Below, piece after piece: positions 53,375-61,166 of a stretch of 64,000 bases of DNA; positions within the stretch are counted from its first letter, which is position 1; each line of letters opens with the position of its first letter. The stretch is from positions 7,602,001-7,666,000 of the forward strand of contig NZ_FPJG01000006.1 in the NCBI RefSeq assembly GCF_900119165.1, in the 5' to 3' direction. Source of the stretch: Amycolatopsis australiensis (GTDB taxonomy: Bacteria; Actinomycetota; Actinomycetes; Mycobacteriales; Pseudonocardiaceae). The notes under the pieces were generated by a model. That model was given only the letters and a program-made list of their open reading frames with translations. It was not told the DNA's origin and did not search any database. The translations under genes were made by a program, and so were the position numbers.

Positions 53375-53953
53375 ATGAGTTCACCAGGCGTGGTCGACGC
53401 GGAGATCATCGCGTCGTCACTGCGGCACCCCGAACGGTTCGCGGTGGTCTTCGACCGCCACGCCGCGCACATCCATCGTTACCTCGCCCGGCGGCTGGGC
53501 GGCCAGGCCGCCGACGACCTGATGGGCGAGACGTTCCTGATCGCCTTCGCCTGCCGTACCCGCTACGACCCGGCGTTCCCGAGCGCGCGGCCGTGGCTCT
53601 ACGGCATCGCGACCAACCTCGTCGGCCGGCGCCGTCGCGAAGAGGCCCGCGAATACCGGCTGCGAGCCGCTCTCGGGCCGCCCGCCGAGCAGGACGGTCA
53701 CGCGGACCGGGTCGCCGAGCGGGTGACGGCGCAGGCGATGAACGGCCGGCTGGCCGCCGCGCTGGCCGGGCTGGCGCGCGGGGACCGCGACGTGCTGCTG
53801 CTGATCGCCTGGGAAGGCCTGGCGTACGAGGAGGTCGCTGCGGCGCTGGGAATCCCGGTCGGCACCGTCCGGTCACGCCTGAACCGCGCCCGCCGCAAGG
53901 TCCGCGCGGAACTGGGACATGCGCCCACGGAGGAGGTTTCGAACCATGGATGA
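53375..53953 (+). CDS. ECF-type RNA polymerase sigma factor
   Basis: A 192-residue ECF sigma factor. Sigma-2 region: FAVVFDRHAAHIHRYLARRLGGQAADDLMGETFLIAFACRTRYD and PWLYGIATNLVGRRRREEAREYRL; sigma-4: RGDRDVLLLIAWEGLAYEEVAAALGIPVGTVRSRLNRARRKVR. It overlaps the next gene by 8 bp. The fused or adjacent CU044_5270-type protein is the usual partner in this ECF group. Confidence 0.94.
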   Translation: MSSPGVVDAEIIASSLRHPERFAVVFDRHAAHIHRYLARRLGGQAADDLMGETFLIAFACRTRYDPAFPSARPWLYGIATNLVGRRRREEAREYRLRAALGPPAEQDGHADRVAERVTAQAMNGRLAAALAGLARGDRDVLLLIAWEGLAYEEVAAALGIPVGTVRSRLNRARRKVRAELGHAPTEEVSNHG

Positions 53954-54812
53954 CCTGCAGCTGCTGCGCGACTTCGCCGGACCCGCCGAGCTGCCGCCGC
54001 GCGAGGATCTCGCCCGGAAGCGGGCCGAACTGCTCACCGCCACGGCCTCGGCACGCCGCCCGCACCGGCGCGCGCTCTGGGGCGGGGTCACCGCGGCCGG
54101 GCTCGCCGCGGCCGTCGCCGCCGTCGTCGTCCTCGCCCCCGCCGACACCGCGGCCCCGCCGGATCCGGTACCCGAACCGGTGCGCATCCTGCACGCCGCG
54201 GCCGCGAAGGCCCGCGCCCGCCCCGACCTCGTCCCGCGGCCGGACCAGTTCGTCTACACGAAGACGCGGCTCGCGGACGGGCGGGTGAACGAAACGTGGG
54301 CTTCGGTCGACGGCACTCACGACGGGCTCGCGTTCCTCTTCGGCCACGAAACCGAACTGGCGGGCTGCCGCGACGGGAAGCGTGTCCAGAAGGAAAGCCA
54401 CGGCCGGGTGGTGACGAACCGGTGCGTGCCCCACCCCGCCGCTCCCGCGGATCTGCCCACGGACGCCGACGCCATGCTCGCCTACCTGCACCAGAGCACC
54501 TACGGCGAAGGCGACACGCTGCACGACCTCGGCCGTGAGGTCGTCGACCTGGCCGGCGGCTACCTGCGCCCGGCGGTGCGGGCCGCGCTCTACGAGGCCG
54601 TGGCCAAGGTGCCCGGCCTGGTCGCCCGCACCGACGCGAAGGACGCCACCGGCCGGGCCGTCCTCGGGATCACCTGGAACAGCACGACCGAGCACGGGAT
54701 CGGCAACCAGGACGAGTTCCTGTTCGACCCGGTCACCTTCGCCTACCTCGGCTCCGGTACCGATGCGGTGGTGAGCCAGGGCATCGTCGACGCGGTTCGG
54801 CAGCGGCCCTGA
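53946..54812 (+). CDS. CU044_5270-family membrane protein, probable anti-sigma factor
   Basis: A 288-residue protein coupled to the sigma gene. A short cytoplasmic N-terminus (DDLQLLRDFAGPAELPPREDLARKRAELL) could bind sigma; one membrane helix (GGVTAAGLAAAVAAVVVLA, about 48-66); then an extracellular domain with PDQFVYTKTRLADGRVNETWASVDG, MLAYLHQSTYG and a C-terminal DEFLFDPVTFAYLG. These features match the CU044_5270 family. It lacks the zinc-binding HxxxCxxC of ZAS anti-sigma factors. Role inferred from linkage. Confidence 0.85.
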   Translation: MDDLQLLRDFAGPAELPPREDLARKRAELLTATASARRPHRRALWGGVTAAGLAAAVAAVVVLAPADTAAPPDPVPEPVRILHAAAAKARARPDLVPRPDQFVYTKTRLADGRVNETWASVDGTHDGLAFLFGHETELAGCRDGKRVQKESHGRVVTNRCVPHPAAPADLPTDADAMLAYLHQSTYGEGDTLHDLGREVVDLAGGYLRPAVRAALYEAVAKVPGLVARTDAKDATGRAVLGITWNSTTEHGIGNQDEFLFDPVTFAYLGSGTDAVVSQGIVDAVRQRP

Positions 54813-54820
54813 AACGCGTG

Positions 54821-54848
54821 AAGGGCCGCCCCAGACGGGGCGGCCCTT
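54821..54848. terminator. Bidirectional terminator
   Basis: AAGGGCCGCCCC-AGAC-GGGGCGGCCCTT is a perfect 12-bp hairpin between the convergent sigma operon and phosphofructokinase gene, serving both. Confidence 0.9.
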
Positions 54849-54860
54849 CGACGTGCGGGG

Positions 54861-55886
54861 TCAGCCGAAGAAGACTTCGGCTTCCTGGTAGCGCTCGACC
54901 GGGACCGTCTTCAGCTCGGCCGTCGCCTCGGACAGCTTCACGCGGACGATCTCCGTGCCCTTCAGGGCGACCATCACGCCGAAGTCGCCGTCGGCGACCG
55001 CGTCCACCGCGTGCAGGCCGAACCGGGTCGCCAGGACGCGGTCGTAGGCCGTCGGGGTGCCGCCGCGCTGGACGTGGCCCAGCACGACCGCGCGGGACTC
55101 CTTGCCGGTGCGGGAGGCGATCTCGTCGGCCAGCCAGGTGCCGATGCCGCCGAGGCGGACGTGCCCGAAGGCGTCCTTCTCGCCGGTGAGCAGCTTCTCC
55201 TCGCCACCCTCGGGCAGCGCGCCCTCGGCGACGACGATGATCGGTGCGTACTCCTTCTCGAAGCGGCGCTCGACCCACTCGACGACCTGGTCGACGCTGA
55301 AGTGCTTCTCCGGCACCAGGATCACGCTGGCGCCGCCGGCCAGGCCGGAGTGCAGCGCGATCCAGCCGGCGTGGCGGCCCATGACCTCGACGACCAGCGC
55401 CCGGTGGTGCGACTCGGCGGTGGTGTGCAGCCGGTCGATCGCCTCGGTCGCGATGGACACCGCGGTGTCGAAGCCGAAGGTGTAGTCGGTGGCGCCGAGG
55501 TCGTTGTCGATCGTCTTGGGCACGCCCACGACGCCGACGCCGTCGTCGGTCAGGCGCTTCGCGACGCCGAGGGTGTCCTCGCCGCCGATCGCGATCAGCG
55601 CGTCGACGCCCTGGTCGGCGAGGACCTGCTTGATCTTGTCGACGCCGCCGTCGACCTTGTACGGGTTGGTGCGCGAGGACCGCAGGATGGTGCCGCCGCG
55701 GGTGAGGATATCCTCGACGTCGTTGAGGCCGAGCGGACGGCTGTCCCCGGTGAGCGGGCCGTTCCAGCCGTTGCGGAAGCCCACGAAGTCCCAGCCGTGG
55801 ACCTCGATGCCCTTACGTACCACCGCGCGGATCACCGCGTTGAGCCCCGGGCAGTCGCCGCCGCCGGTCAGCACACCGACACGCAT
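54861..55886 (-). CDS. 6-phosphofructokinase, with the residues of pyrophosphate-dependent type
   Basis: A 341-residue phosphofructokinase. MRVGVLTGGGDCPGLNAVIRAVVRKG, RTNPYK, TIDNDLGATDYTFGFDTAVSIATEAIDRL, VEVMGRHAGWIALHSGLAGGA and HVQRGGTPTAYDR are canonical. In the two positions that separate ATP from PPi enzymes it has Asp (GGEDT) and Lys (PKTIDND), the PPi combination. The sequence is very like what I recall for the PPi-dependent enzyme of Amycolatopsis methanolica. It may therefore use PPi and run glycolysis reversibly. GGAGG precedes the ATG. Confidence 0.93.
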   Translation of the reverse strand: MRVGVLTGGGDCPGLNAVIRAVVRKGIEVHGWDFVGFRNGWNGPLTGDSRPLGLNDVEDILTRGGTILRSSRTNPYKVDGGVDKIKQVLADQGVDALIAIGGEDTLGVAKRLTDDGVGVVGVPKTIDNDLGATDYTFGFDTAVSIATEAIDRLHTTAESHHRALVVEVMGRHAGWIALHSGLAGGASVILVPEKHFSVDQVVEWVERRFEKEYAPIIVVAEGALPEGGEEKLLTGEKDAFGHVRLGGIGTWLADEIASRTGKESRAVVLGHVQRGGTPTAYDRVLATRFGLHAVDAVADGDFGVMVALKGTEIVRVKLSEATAELKTVPVERYQEAEVFFG

Positions 55887-56009
55887 GAGAAGCCTCCGTG
55901 TGTTCTCTGGAGATGACAGTCACATTTCGTCGGTCGCCAGCGTAGCGGCAAACGTCTTGATCGGTGCAGCCCGGACCACCTGCCGAATCGGTCCGGGGCC
56001 GGGGTGTGC

Positions 56010-56015
56010 TACGTT
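56010..56015 (+). promoter_or_regulatory. -10 element of the leader transcript
   Basis: TACGTT fits the actinobacterial TAnnnT -10 hexamer and ends six bases before the GTG of the leader peptide. Transcription would start at or near the GTG, making a leaderless mRNA. No clear -35 is seen. Confidence 0.55.
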
Positions 56016-56021
56016 GACCCC

Positions 56022-56087
56022 GTGCAGCGCTATTTCTGGTTTACGAAGCCGGCCCCGGGTGGGCACGGCGGCGTGAACCTGCGCTGA
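56022..56087 (+). CDS. Aromatic leader peptide for the DAHP synthase gene
   Basis: A 21-codon frame beginning GTG and containing QRYFWFTKPAPGG, with Tyr, Phe, Trp and Phe as successive codons 4-7, then TGA. It has no Shine-Dalgarno but lies directly after a -10 element. A strong hairpin follows nine bases after the stop, and the DAHP synthase starts 81 bp downstream. The cluster of aromatic codons is what ribosome-mediated attenuation needs: shortage of charged aromatic tRNAs would stall the ribosome early. Comparable leaders upstream of aroF/aroG genes have been described in Corynebacterium. Confidence 0.78.
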   Translation: MQRYFWFTKPAPGGHGGVNLR

Positions 56088-56095
56088 CCTCCACC

Positions 56096-56122
56096 CCGAG
56101 CCGGATCTCGAAACCGGCTCGG
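56096..56122 (+). promoter_or_regulatory. Attenuator hairpin before DAHP synthase
   Basis: CCGAGCCGG-ATCTCGAAA-CCGGCTCGG has perfect 9-bp GC-rich arms. It begins nine bases after the leader stop and lies 47 bp before the DAHP synthase ATG. It lacks a U-tract, so it could be a U-less terminator or a pause/antiterminator partner. Confidence 0.65.
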
Positions 56123-56168
56123 CGAACCTCCCGCGGGTCGGTGTCCACCAGGAAGGACCACCCCCGCG

Positions 56169-57251
56169 ATGACGCTCTCCGCCGGACCCGCCGCCATCGG
56201 TGACCTCGACGCCGCGCGCACCACGTCGATCAGCCCGCTCATTTCGCCCGCGCTGCTGCGCGAAGACCATCCGGTCGACGCCGCCGTCGCCAAGGTCGTG
56301 CGGCAGGGCCGCGCCGAGACGGTCGACATCCTCGACGGCCGGGACGACCGGCTGCTCGTGGTCGTCGGCCCGTGCTCGGTGCACGACCCGGAAGCCGCGC
56401 TCGACTACGCCCGCCGGCTCGCCGCCAAGGCCGACGAGCTGCGCGACGACCTGCACGTCGTGATGCGCGTGTACTTCGAGAAGCCGCGCACCACGCTGGG
56501 TTGGAAGGGCCTGATCAACGACCCGGACCTCGACGGCACGTTCGCCGTCAACAAGGGCCTGCGGCTGGCGCGCAAGCTGCTGCTCGACGTGTCCGCGCTG
56601 GGCCTGCCGGTCGGCTGCGAGTTCCTCGACCCGATCACGCCGCAGTTCATCGCCGACATCGTCACGTGGGGCTCGATCGGGGCGCGGACGGCGGCCAGCC
56701 AGGTGCACCGGCAGCTGTGCAGCGCGCTGTCGATGCCGGTCGGGATCAAGAACTCGACCGAGGGCGACGTCCAGGTGGCGGTCGACGCGACCCGCGCGGC
56801 CGCGGCGAGCCACGTGTTCCCCGGCATCAACACCGACGGGCTGGCGGCACTGCTGACGACGTCCGGCAACCCCGACTGCCACGTGATCCTGCGCGGCCAC
56901 AACAGCGGCCCGAACTACGACGCGGCGACGGTCGCGGACACCCTCTCGCGGCTGGCCAAGTCGGGCCTGCCGGAGCGGGTGATCATCGACGCGAGCCACG
57001 GCAACAGCGGCAAGGACCACGTCCGGCAGGCGGCGGTCGTGCGCGAGCTGGCCACGCGGATCGGCGACGGCGAGCGCGGGATCACCGGGCTGATGCTGGA
57101 GAGCTTCCTCGCGGCCGGGCGGCAGGACCTCGAGCTGGGCCACCCGGAGCGGCTGACCTACGGGCAGTCGATCACGGACGCGTGCCTGGCCTGGGACGAC
57201 ACGGCGCCGCTGCTGGACGAGCTGGCCGCGGCGGTGCGGGCGCGCCGCTGA
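56169..57251 (+). CDS. 3-deoxy-7-phosphoheptulonate (DAHP) synthase, class I
   Basis: A 360-residue class I (AroFGH-type) enzyme that condenses phosphoenolpyruvate and erythrose-4-phosphate in the first step of the shikimate pathway. Motifs: RLLVVVGPCSVHDPEAALDYA, VMRVYFEKPRTTLGWKGLINDPDLDG, GCEFLDPITPQFIADIVTWGSIGART, PVGIKNSTEGDVQVAVDA and IIDASHGNSGKDH. It is distinct from the class II AroA found in many actinobacteria. AGGAAGGA precedes the ATG. The upstream leader peptide and hairpin indicate control by aromatic amino acid supply. Confidence 0.94.
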   Translation: MTLSAGPAAIGDLDAARTTSISPLISPALLREDHPVDAAVAKVVRQGRAETVDILDGRDDRLLVVVGPCSVHDPEAALDYARRLAAKADELRDDLHVVMRVYFEKPRTTLGWKGLINDPDLDGTFAVNKGLRLARKLLLDVSALGLPVGCEFLDPITPQFIADIVTWGSIGARTAASQVHRQLCSALSMPVGIKNSTEGDVQVAVDATRAAAASHVFPGINTDGLAALLTTSGNPDCHVILRGHNSGPNYDAATVADTLSRLAKSGLPERVIIDASHGNSGKDHVRQAAVVRELATRIGDGERGITGLMLESFLAAGRQDLELGHPERLTYGQSITDACLAWDDTAPLLDELAAAVRARR

Positions 57252-57272
57252 GAGGTCCCCGGCCTGGGGGGT

Positions 57273-57297
57273 CCCCCGGTTTTCACGTTACCGGGGG
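57273..57297. terminator. Terminator between convergent genes
   Basis: CCCCCGGT and ACCGGGGG form 8-bp arms around TTTTCACGT-like loop bases, extendable by a few more pairs (GGGTCCCCC/GGGGGCCC). It lies between the DAHP synthase stop and the EamA stop and overlaps the latter. Confidence 0.75.
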
Positions 57298-58190
57298 CCC
57301 CCGACAGTTTCCGGCGTCTTCTTCCGGTGGCCGCCCAGCGAAACGCCCGCGATGACGACCGCGCCGCCGAGCAGCTTCGGGACGGTCAGGGCCTCGCCCG
57401 CCAGCAGCACGGCCCAGCCGAGGCCGGCCACCGGGACGACGTTGAGCAGGTTGACCGCGACGCTCGGTTCGAGGCGGCGCAGGCCGAAGTTGTACAGCAG
57501 GAACGCCGCCACCGAGCAGAACACCGCCAGGAACGCGATCCGCAGCAGGTCCCCTTCCGCGGGCACGCGCCAGCGGTCCACTTCGGACAGTGCGAGCGGG
57601 ACGAACCCGGCCGCGCCGGCCAGCGTCTGGTAGTAGGTGACGACGATCGGCGACGCGCCCGACCCGTCGCGCCGCGCGACGACGTTGTAGGCCGCCCACA
57701 CGACGCCGCCCGCGACGAGGACCAGGTCGCCCAGCAGGTGGTGGCCGCCCGGCTGGTCCCGGACGACCAGCCAGACCCCGGCGACGGCCACCAGCATGCC
57801 GGTCAGCCGGACCGGCGAGTACGCGGTGCGGCCGGACAGCACCAGCGTGATGATCGGGTAGGACGCGACGATCAGCGTCGCGTCGGACGCGGTGGCCAGT
57901 TCGACGCCCGCGTTCTCCAGCGCGAAGTACGCCGTGATCCCGAGCAGGCCGGCGAACCTGATGAACAGCCGTTGCCGCGGCGACGGCAGCCGCCGGTCCC
58001 GCCCGGCGTGCACGACGACGCCGAGCACGAGGGCGGCGACCGCGAACCGCAGCGCGCCGAGCGTCATCGGCGGGACGTCGGCCAGCGCCACCTTCGTCAC
58101 CGCGAACGAGCTGCTCCAGATGAGGGCCGCGGCGAGCACGGCGGCCACGGGAAGACGGCGGTCGGCGGCCGTGACGGACTCGGTGATCAT
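57288..58190 (-). CDS. EamA/DMT-family transporter
   Basis: A 300-residue membrane protein with ten predicted helices in two EamA halves. Start MITESVTAADRRLPVAAVLAAALIWSSSFAVTKVAL; second half GDLVLVAGGVVWAAYNVVARR, ending LLGGAVVIAGVSLGGHRKK. Such proteins are metabolite or drug exporters, for instance of amino acids. A longer open frame upstream overlaps the Lrp gene and is a shadow. It is divergent from an Lrp-type regulator, which probably controls it. Confidence 0.91.
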   Translation of the reverse strand: MITESVTAADRRLPVAAVLAAALIWSSSFAVTKVALADVPPMTLGALRFAVAALVLGVVVHAGRDRRLPSPRQRLFIRFAGLLGITAYFALENAGVELATASDATLIVASYPIITLVLSGRTAYSPVRLTGMLVAVAGVWLVVRDQPGGHHLLGDLVLVAGGVVWAAYNVVARRDGSGASPIVVTYYQTLAGAAGFVPLALSEVDRWRVPAEGDLLRIAFLAVFCSVAAFLLYNFGLRRLEPSVAVNLLNVVPVAGLGWAVLLAGEALTVPKLLGGAVVIAGVSLGGHRKKTPETVGGPR

Positions 58191-58299
58191 GGCTCGACCG
58201 TAGATACCGAACCGAAGGAAACCGGGTAAGACCGTGCTAGATTCGGCTTGAAGCGCAAAATCTCGAACAATGCTCGTTCCGGAGGAGGGTGAGGTTCCG

Positions 58300-58761
58300 G
58301 TGGACGAACTTGATGCAGCCCTGCTGACGCTGCTGCAGGAGGACGCCAAGCAGACCAACAAGGAGCTCGCGCGCCGCCTGCACATCGCGCAGTCGACGTG
58401 TCTCGAGCGGGTGCGGGACCTGAGCAGGCGCGGGATCGTGCGCGGGCACCACGCCGAGGTCGACCTGAAGAAGATCGGCCGTCCGGTGCAGGCGATGGTC
58501 GCGGTGCGGCTGCGGCCGCCGGACCGCGCGGTGATCGAGTCGTTCCGCGCGTTCGTGGAGGCTCTGCCCGAGGTGCTGTCGGTGTTCGTGATGTCCGGCA
58601 GCGACGACTTCCTGCTGCACATCGCGGTGGCCGACAACGACCACCTGAGCGGCTTCGTCCTCGACCGGCTGACGCAGCGGAAGGAGATCGTCGACGTCCG
58701 GACGTCGGTGATCTTCAACCACTTCCGCCGGACGGTCGTGACGCCGGGCGAGCCGGCCTGA
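58300..58761 (+). CDS. Lrp/AsnC-family regulator
   Basis: A 153-residue Lrp/AsnC protein. HTH: LDAALLTLLQEDAKQTNKELARRLHIAQSTCLERVRDLSRRGIVRG; the ligand-binding RAM domain starts QAMVAVRLRPPDRAVIESFRAFVEALPEVLSVFVMSGSDDFLLHIAVAD. Start at GTG 58300 (VDELDAALL) seems best, with GAGG five bases upstream; ATG 58270 is an alternative without a site. It diverges from the EamA exporter and likely senses an amino acid to control it. Confidence 0.92.
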   Translation: MDELDAALLTLLQEDAKQTNKELARRLHIAQSTCLERVRDLSRRGIVRGHHAEVDLKKIGRPVQAMVAVRLRPPDRAVIESFRAFVEALPEVLSVFVMSGSDDFLLHIAVADNDHLSGFVLDRLTQRKEIVDVRTSVIFNHFRRTVVTPGEPA

Positions 58762-58767
58762 GGCGTC

Positions 58768-59256
58768 CTACCGGCTGTGGAAGTGTTCCTCGATGACTTC
58801 CCAGCGGGCCAGGTTGTGCCGGGCGTCGGCGAGGGCGTCGTGCTGGTCGGTGGGGGCCGCCGGGAGCTTCGGCTTGCCCGCGTCCTCCCAGCGCTGGCGC
58901 AGGTCGCGGGTGAACCGGGGCAGCTGCCGCGGCAGGGCAGGCATCGGGCCCCACAGCTGGGCCAGGGCGACGTGGTCGTACGCCGCGAACCAGGCCCACA
59001 GCTCGATGCCGCCGGGTGGCTTGCCGAAGAACTCCAGCAGGTCGGTGCGGATCTTCTCGCGGCTGCGCCACGCCGGGTCGGCCGGGGAGGGGAGCTTGTC
59101 CAGGACGTTGTCGCGGACCCACGGCCCGGCCTTCGCGGGGTCGAACTCGGTGGAAACCGCGTAGAACTCGCGGCCGCGCTCGTCGACGACACCGATGGAA
59201 ACCAGATCGATCGTCACGCCGTCTTCGATGAACTCGGTGTCGTAGAAAAACCGCAC
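58768..59256 (-). CDS. DEDDh 3'-5' exoribonuclease (Rv2179c-like)
   Basis: A 162-residue exonuclease of the RNase T superfamily. Catalytic carboxylates are placed in FYDTEFIEDG (Exo I), WFAAYDHVALAQLWG (Exo II) and HDALADARHN (Exo III). Its compact size and sequence resemble M. tuberculosis Rv2179c, shown to be a 3'-5' exoribonuclease. It probably trims RNA ends. The gene follows a 55-bp tandem repeat, which lies between it and plsC. Confidence 0.9.
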   Translation of the reverse strand: MRFFYDTEFIEDGVTIDLVSIGVVDERGREFYAVSTEFDPAKAGPWVRDNVLDKLPSPADPAWRSREKIRTDLLEFFGKPPGGIELWAWFAAYDHVALAQLWGPMPALPRQLPRFTRDLRQRWEDAGKPKLPAAPTDQHDALADARHNLARWEVIEEHFHSR

Positions 59257-59265
59257 TTCAGAAAA

Positions 59266-59413
59266 CTACCAGCGGCGCGAAGCGCCTCCGTTGAGGGTGG
59301 TGGCGGGGAGGACGGCGGAGCTACCAGCGGCGCGAAGCGCCTCCGTCGAGGGTGGTGGCGGGGAGGACGGCGGAGCTACCAGCGGCGCGAAGCGCCTCCG
59401 TTGAGGGTGGTGG
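59266..59413. repeat. 55-bp tandem repeat, 2.7 copies
   Basis: Units start CTACCAGCGGCGCGAAGCGC at 59266, 59321 and 59376, exactly 55 bp apart; copies differ by single bases. Each includes GGCGC-GAA-GCGCC, a tight hairpin. The tract occupies nearly all of the gap between the plsC stop and the exoribonuclease start. It may act as a multi-hairpin terminator or be a mobile-type repeat. Confidence 0.9.
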
Positions 59414-59426
59414 TGACGATGGTGCG

Positions 59427-60188
59427 TCAGCCGACCTTGGACTCCGGCACCCGGGCCGCGTCGCGGGCCGCGGGCTGGGCGGGGACCTTCGGCTTCACGC
59501 CGGCCGCCTCGGCCGCGAGCAGTTCCTTCGCCTTCGCCGCGTAGATGTCGACGTACTCCTGGCCGGACAGCTCCATCAGCGCGTACATGATCTCGTCCGT
59601 GATGGACCGCTCGATGAAGCGGTCACCCGCGAGGCCTTCGTACCGCGAGAAGTCCAGTGGCTTGCCGAAGCGGACCTCGAGGCGGCGGGGCCACCACATC
59701 TTCGACCCGATCGGGTTGACCTTGTCCGTGCCGATCATCGCCACCGGGATCACGACGCCGCCGGATTCCAGGGCGATCCGGGCGACGCCCGTCTTGCCCT
59801 TGTACAGGCGGCCGTCCGGGGAGCGCGTGCCCTCCGGGTAGATGCCCAGCAGGTGACCGTCCTTCACCAGGCGGATCGCCGTGTCGAGGGCGGCCTGGGC
59901 GGCGTTGCCGCCGGAGCGGTCGATCGGGAACTGCCCGACGCCGGTGAAGAACCACTTCTTGAGCTTGCCCTTGAAGCCGGGCTCGGTGAAGTACTCCGAC
60001 TTCGCCGGGAAGGTCACCTTGCGCTTGACGCGCAGCGGCATGAAGAACGAGTCCGCGACCGCGAGGTGGTTGCCCGCGAGGATGGCGCCGCCGGTCTCGG
60101 GGATGTTCTCCGCGCCGACGACCTTGGTCGGCCACAGCGTCTTGAGCAGCGGTCCGAGGAACACCCACTTCATGAGCCAGTACAGCAC
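59427..60188 (-). CDS. plsC: 1-acyl-sn-glycerol-3-phosphate acyltransferase (PlsC family)
   Basis: A 253-residue acyltransferase of phospholipid synthesis. VLYWLMKWVFLGPLLKTLWPTKVVGAENIPETGG leads to the NHxxxxD motif NHLAVADS near residue 38, FPAKSEYF, the second block YPEGTRSPDGRLYKGKTGVARIALESGGVVIPVAMIGT. GTG 60188 has GAGG five bases upstream; the longer frame starts 30 codons earlier. The C-terminus is a variable Ala/Lys-rich tail. It acylates lysophosphatidate or a similar acceptor at the membrane. Confidence 0.9.
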   Translation of the reverse strand: MLYWLMKWVFLGPLLKTLWPTKVVGAENIPETGGAILAGNHLAVADSFFMPLRVKRKVTFPAKSEYFTEPGFKGKLKKWFFTGVGQFPIDRSGGNAAQAALDTAIRLVKDGHLLGIYPEGTRSPDGRLYKGKTGVARIALESGGVVIPVAMIGTDKVNPIGSKMWWPRRLEVRFGKPLDFSRYEGLAGDRFIERSITDEIMYALMELSGQEYVDIYAAKAKELLAAEAAGVKPKVPAQPAARDAARVPESKVG

Positions 60189-60398
60189 CGGTGCCTCAGT
60201 CCTCCATCGCAGCCCAACCCCTGTCACCCGCGTCGACCAGACTACGAAGCCCGGTGGCCGCCGCACAACGGAGACCACCCGGTTACCACCCGGCAGCGAT
60301 CGATCTCACAGGGAATTCCCGCGACGGGCGGACCCCCACAACGCCCGCGCGGCGTGAGAGCATGGACGGACTGCACCGCTGACACGGAAGGCGATCGC

Positions 60399-61166
60399 AT
60401 GGGCGTGCTCGCCGGCGCGGAACCGTTCGGCCACACCGGTTCGGCCGAAACCGGGTTCCTGCTCTGCCACGGGTTCACCGGTACCCCGGCGAGCATGCGG
60501 GCCTGGGGTGACCACCTGGCCGCGGCCGGGTTCACGGTGCGCTGCCCGCTGCTGCCCGGCCACGGCACCCGCTGGCAGGACCTCAACCGCACGACGTGGG
60601 AGGACTGGTACGGCGCCGTCCGCGAGGCCCTGCTCGCGCTGCTGGCCACCTGCCGGACCGTGTTCGTCGGCGGCCTGTCGATGGGCGGCACGCTCACCCT
60701 GCGCCTGGCCGAGGAGTTCGGTGCCCGGATCGCCGGGATCGTCCTGGTCAACCCGTCGGTGACACGGCTGAAGTGGGACACGCGGCTGCTGCCGGTGCTG
60801 GGCCGGATCGTGCCGTCGGTGCCGGCGATCGCGAACGACATCAAGAAGCCGGGCGAGACGGAGCTGGCCTACCCGCGCACGCCGGTACGGGCGGCGGCGA
60901 GCCTGGCGAAGCTGTGGGCGGTCGTGCGCGCCGACCTGCACAAGGTGACGCAGCCGGTGCTGCTGCTGCACTCGTCGGTGGACCACGTCGTCGAGCCGGT
61001 GAACTCGCAGCTGGTGCTGCGGGGCGTGGCCAGCACCGACGTCACCGAGGTGGTGCTGGAGAACAGCTACCACGTGGCGACGCAGGACAACGACGCCGAG
61101 GTGATCTTCACCCGCAGCGTCGAGTTCGCGAAGGCGCACGCCGCACAGCCGGAGGAGACCGCATGA
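60399..61166 (+). CDS. Alpha/beta-hydrolase carboxylesterase (Est30-like)
   Basis: A 255-residue esterase. FLLCHGFTGTPASMRAWGDHLAAAGFTVRCPLLPGHGTRWQDL carries the oxyanion loop, the nucleophile lies in VGGLSMGGTLTLRLAE, the acid in HSSVDHVVEP and the histidine in LENSYHVATQDND. This is the family of Geobacillus Est30 and monoacylglycerol lipases. GGAAGG precedes ATG 60399. It overlaps the next gene by 4 bp and is divergent from plsC, hinting at lipid metabolism. Confidence 0.92.
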   Translation: MGVLAGAEPFGHTGSAETGFLLCHGFTGTPASMRAWGDHLAAAGFTVRCPLLPGHGTRWQDLNRTTWEDWYGAVREALLALLATCRTVFVGGLSMGGTLTLRLAEEFGARIAGIVLVNPSVTRLKWDTRLLPVLGRIVPSVPAIANDIKKPGETELAYPRTPVRAAASLAKLWAVVRADLHKVTQPVLLLHSSVDHVVEPVNSQLVLRGVASTDVTEVVLENSYHVATQDNDAEVIFTRSVEFAKAHAAQPEETA

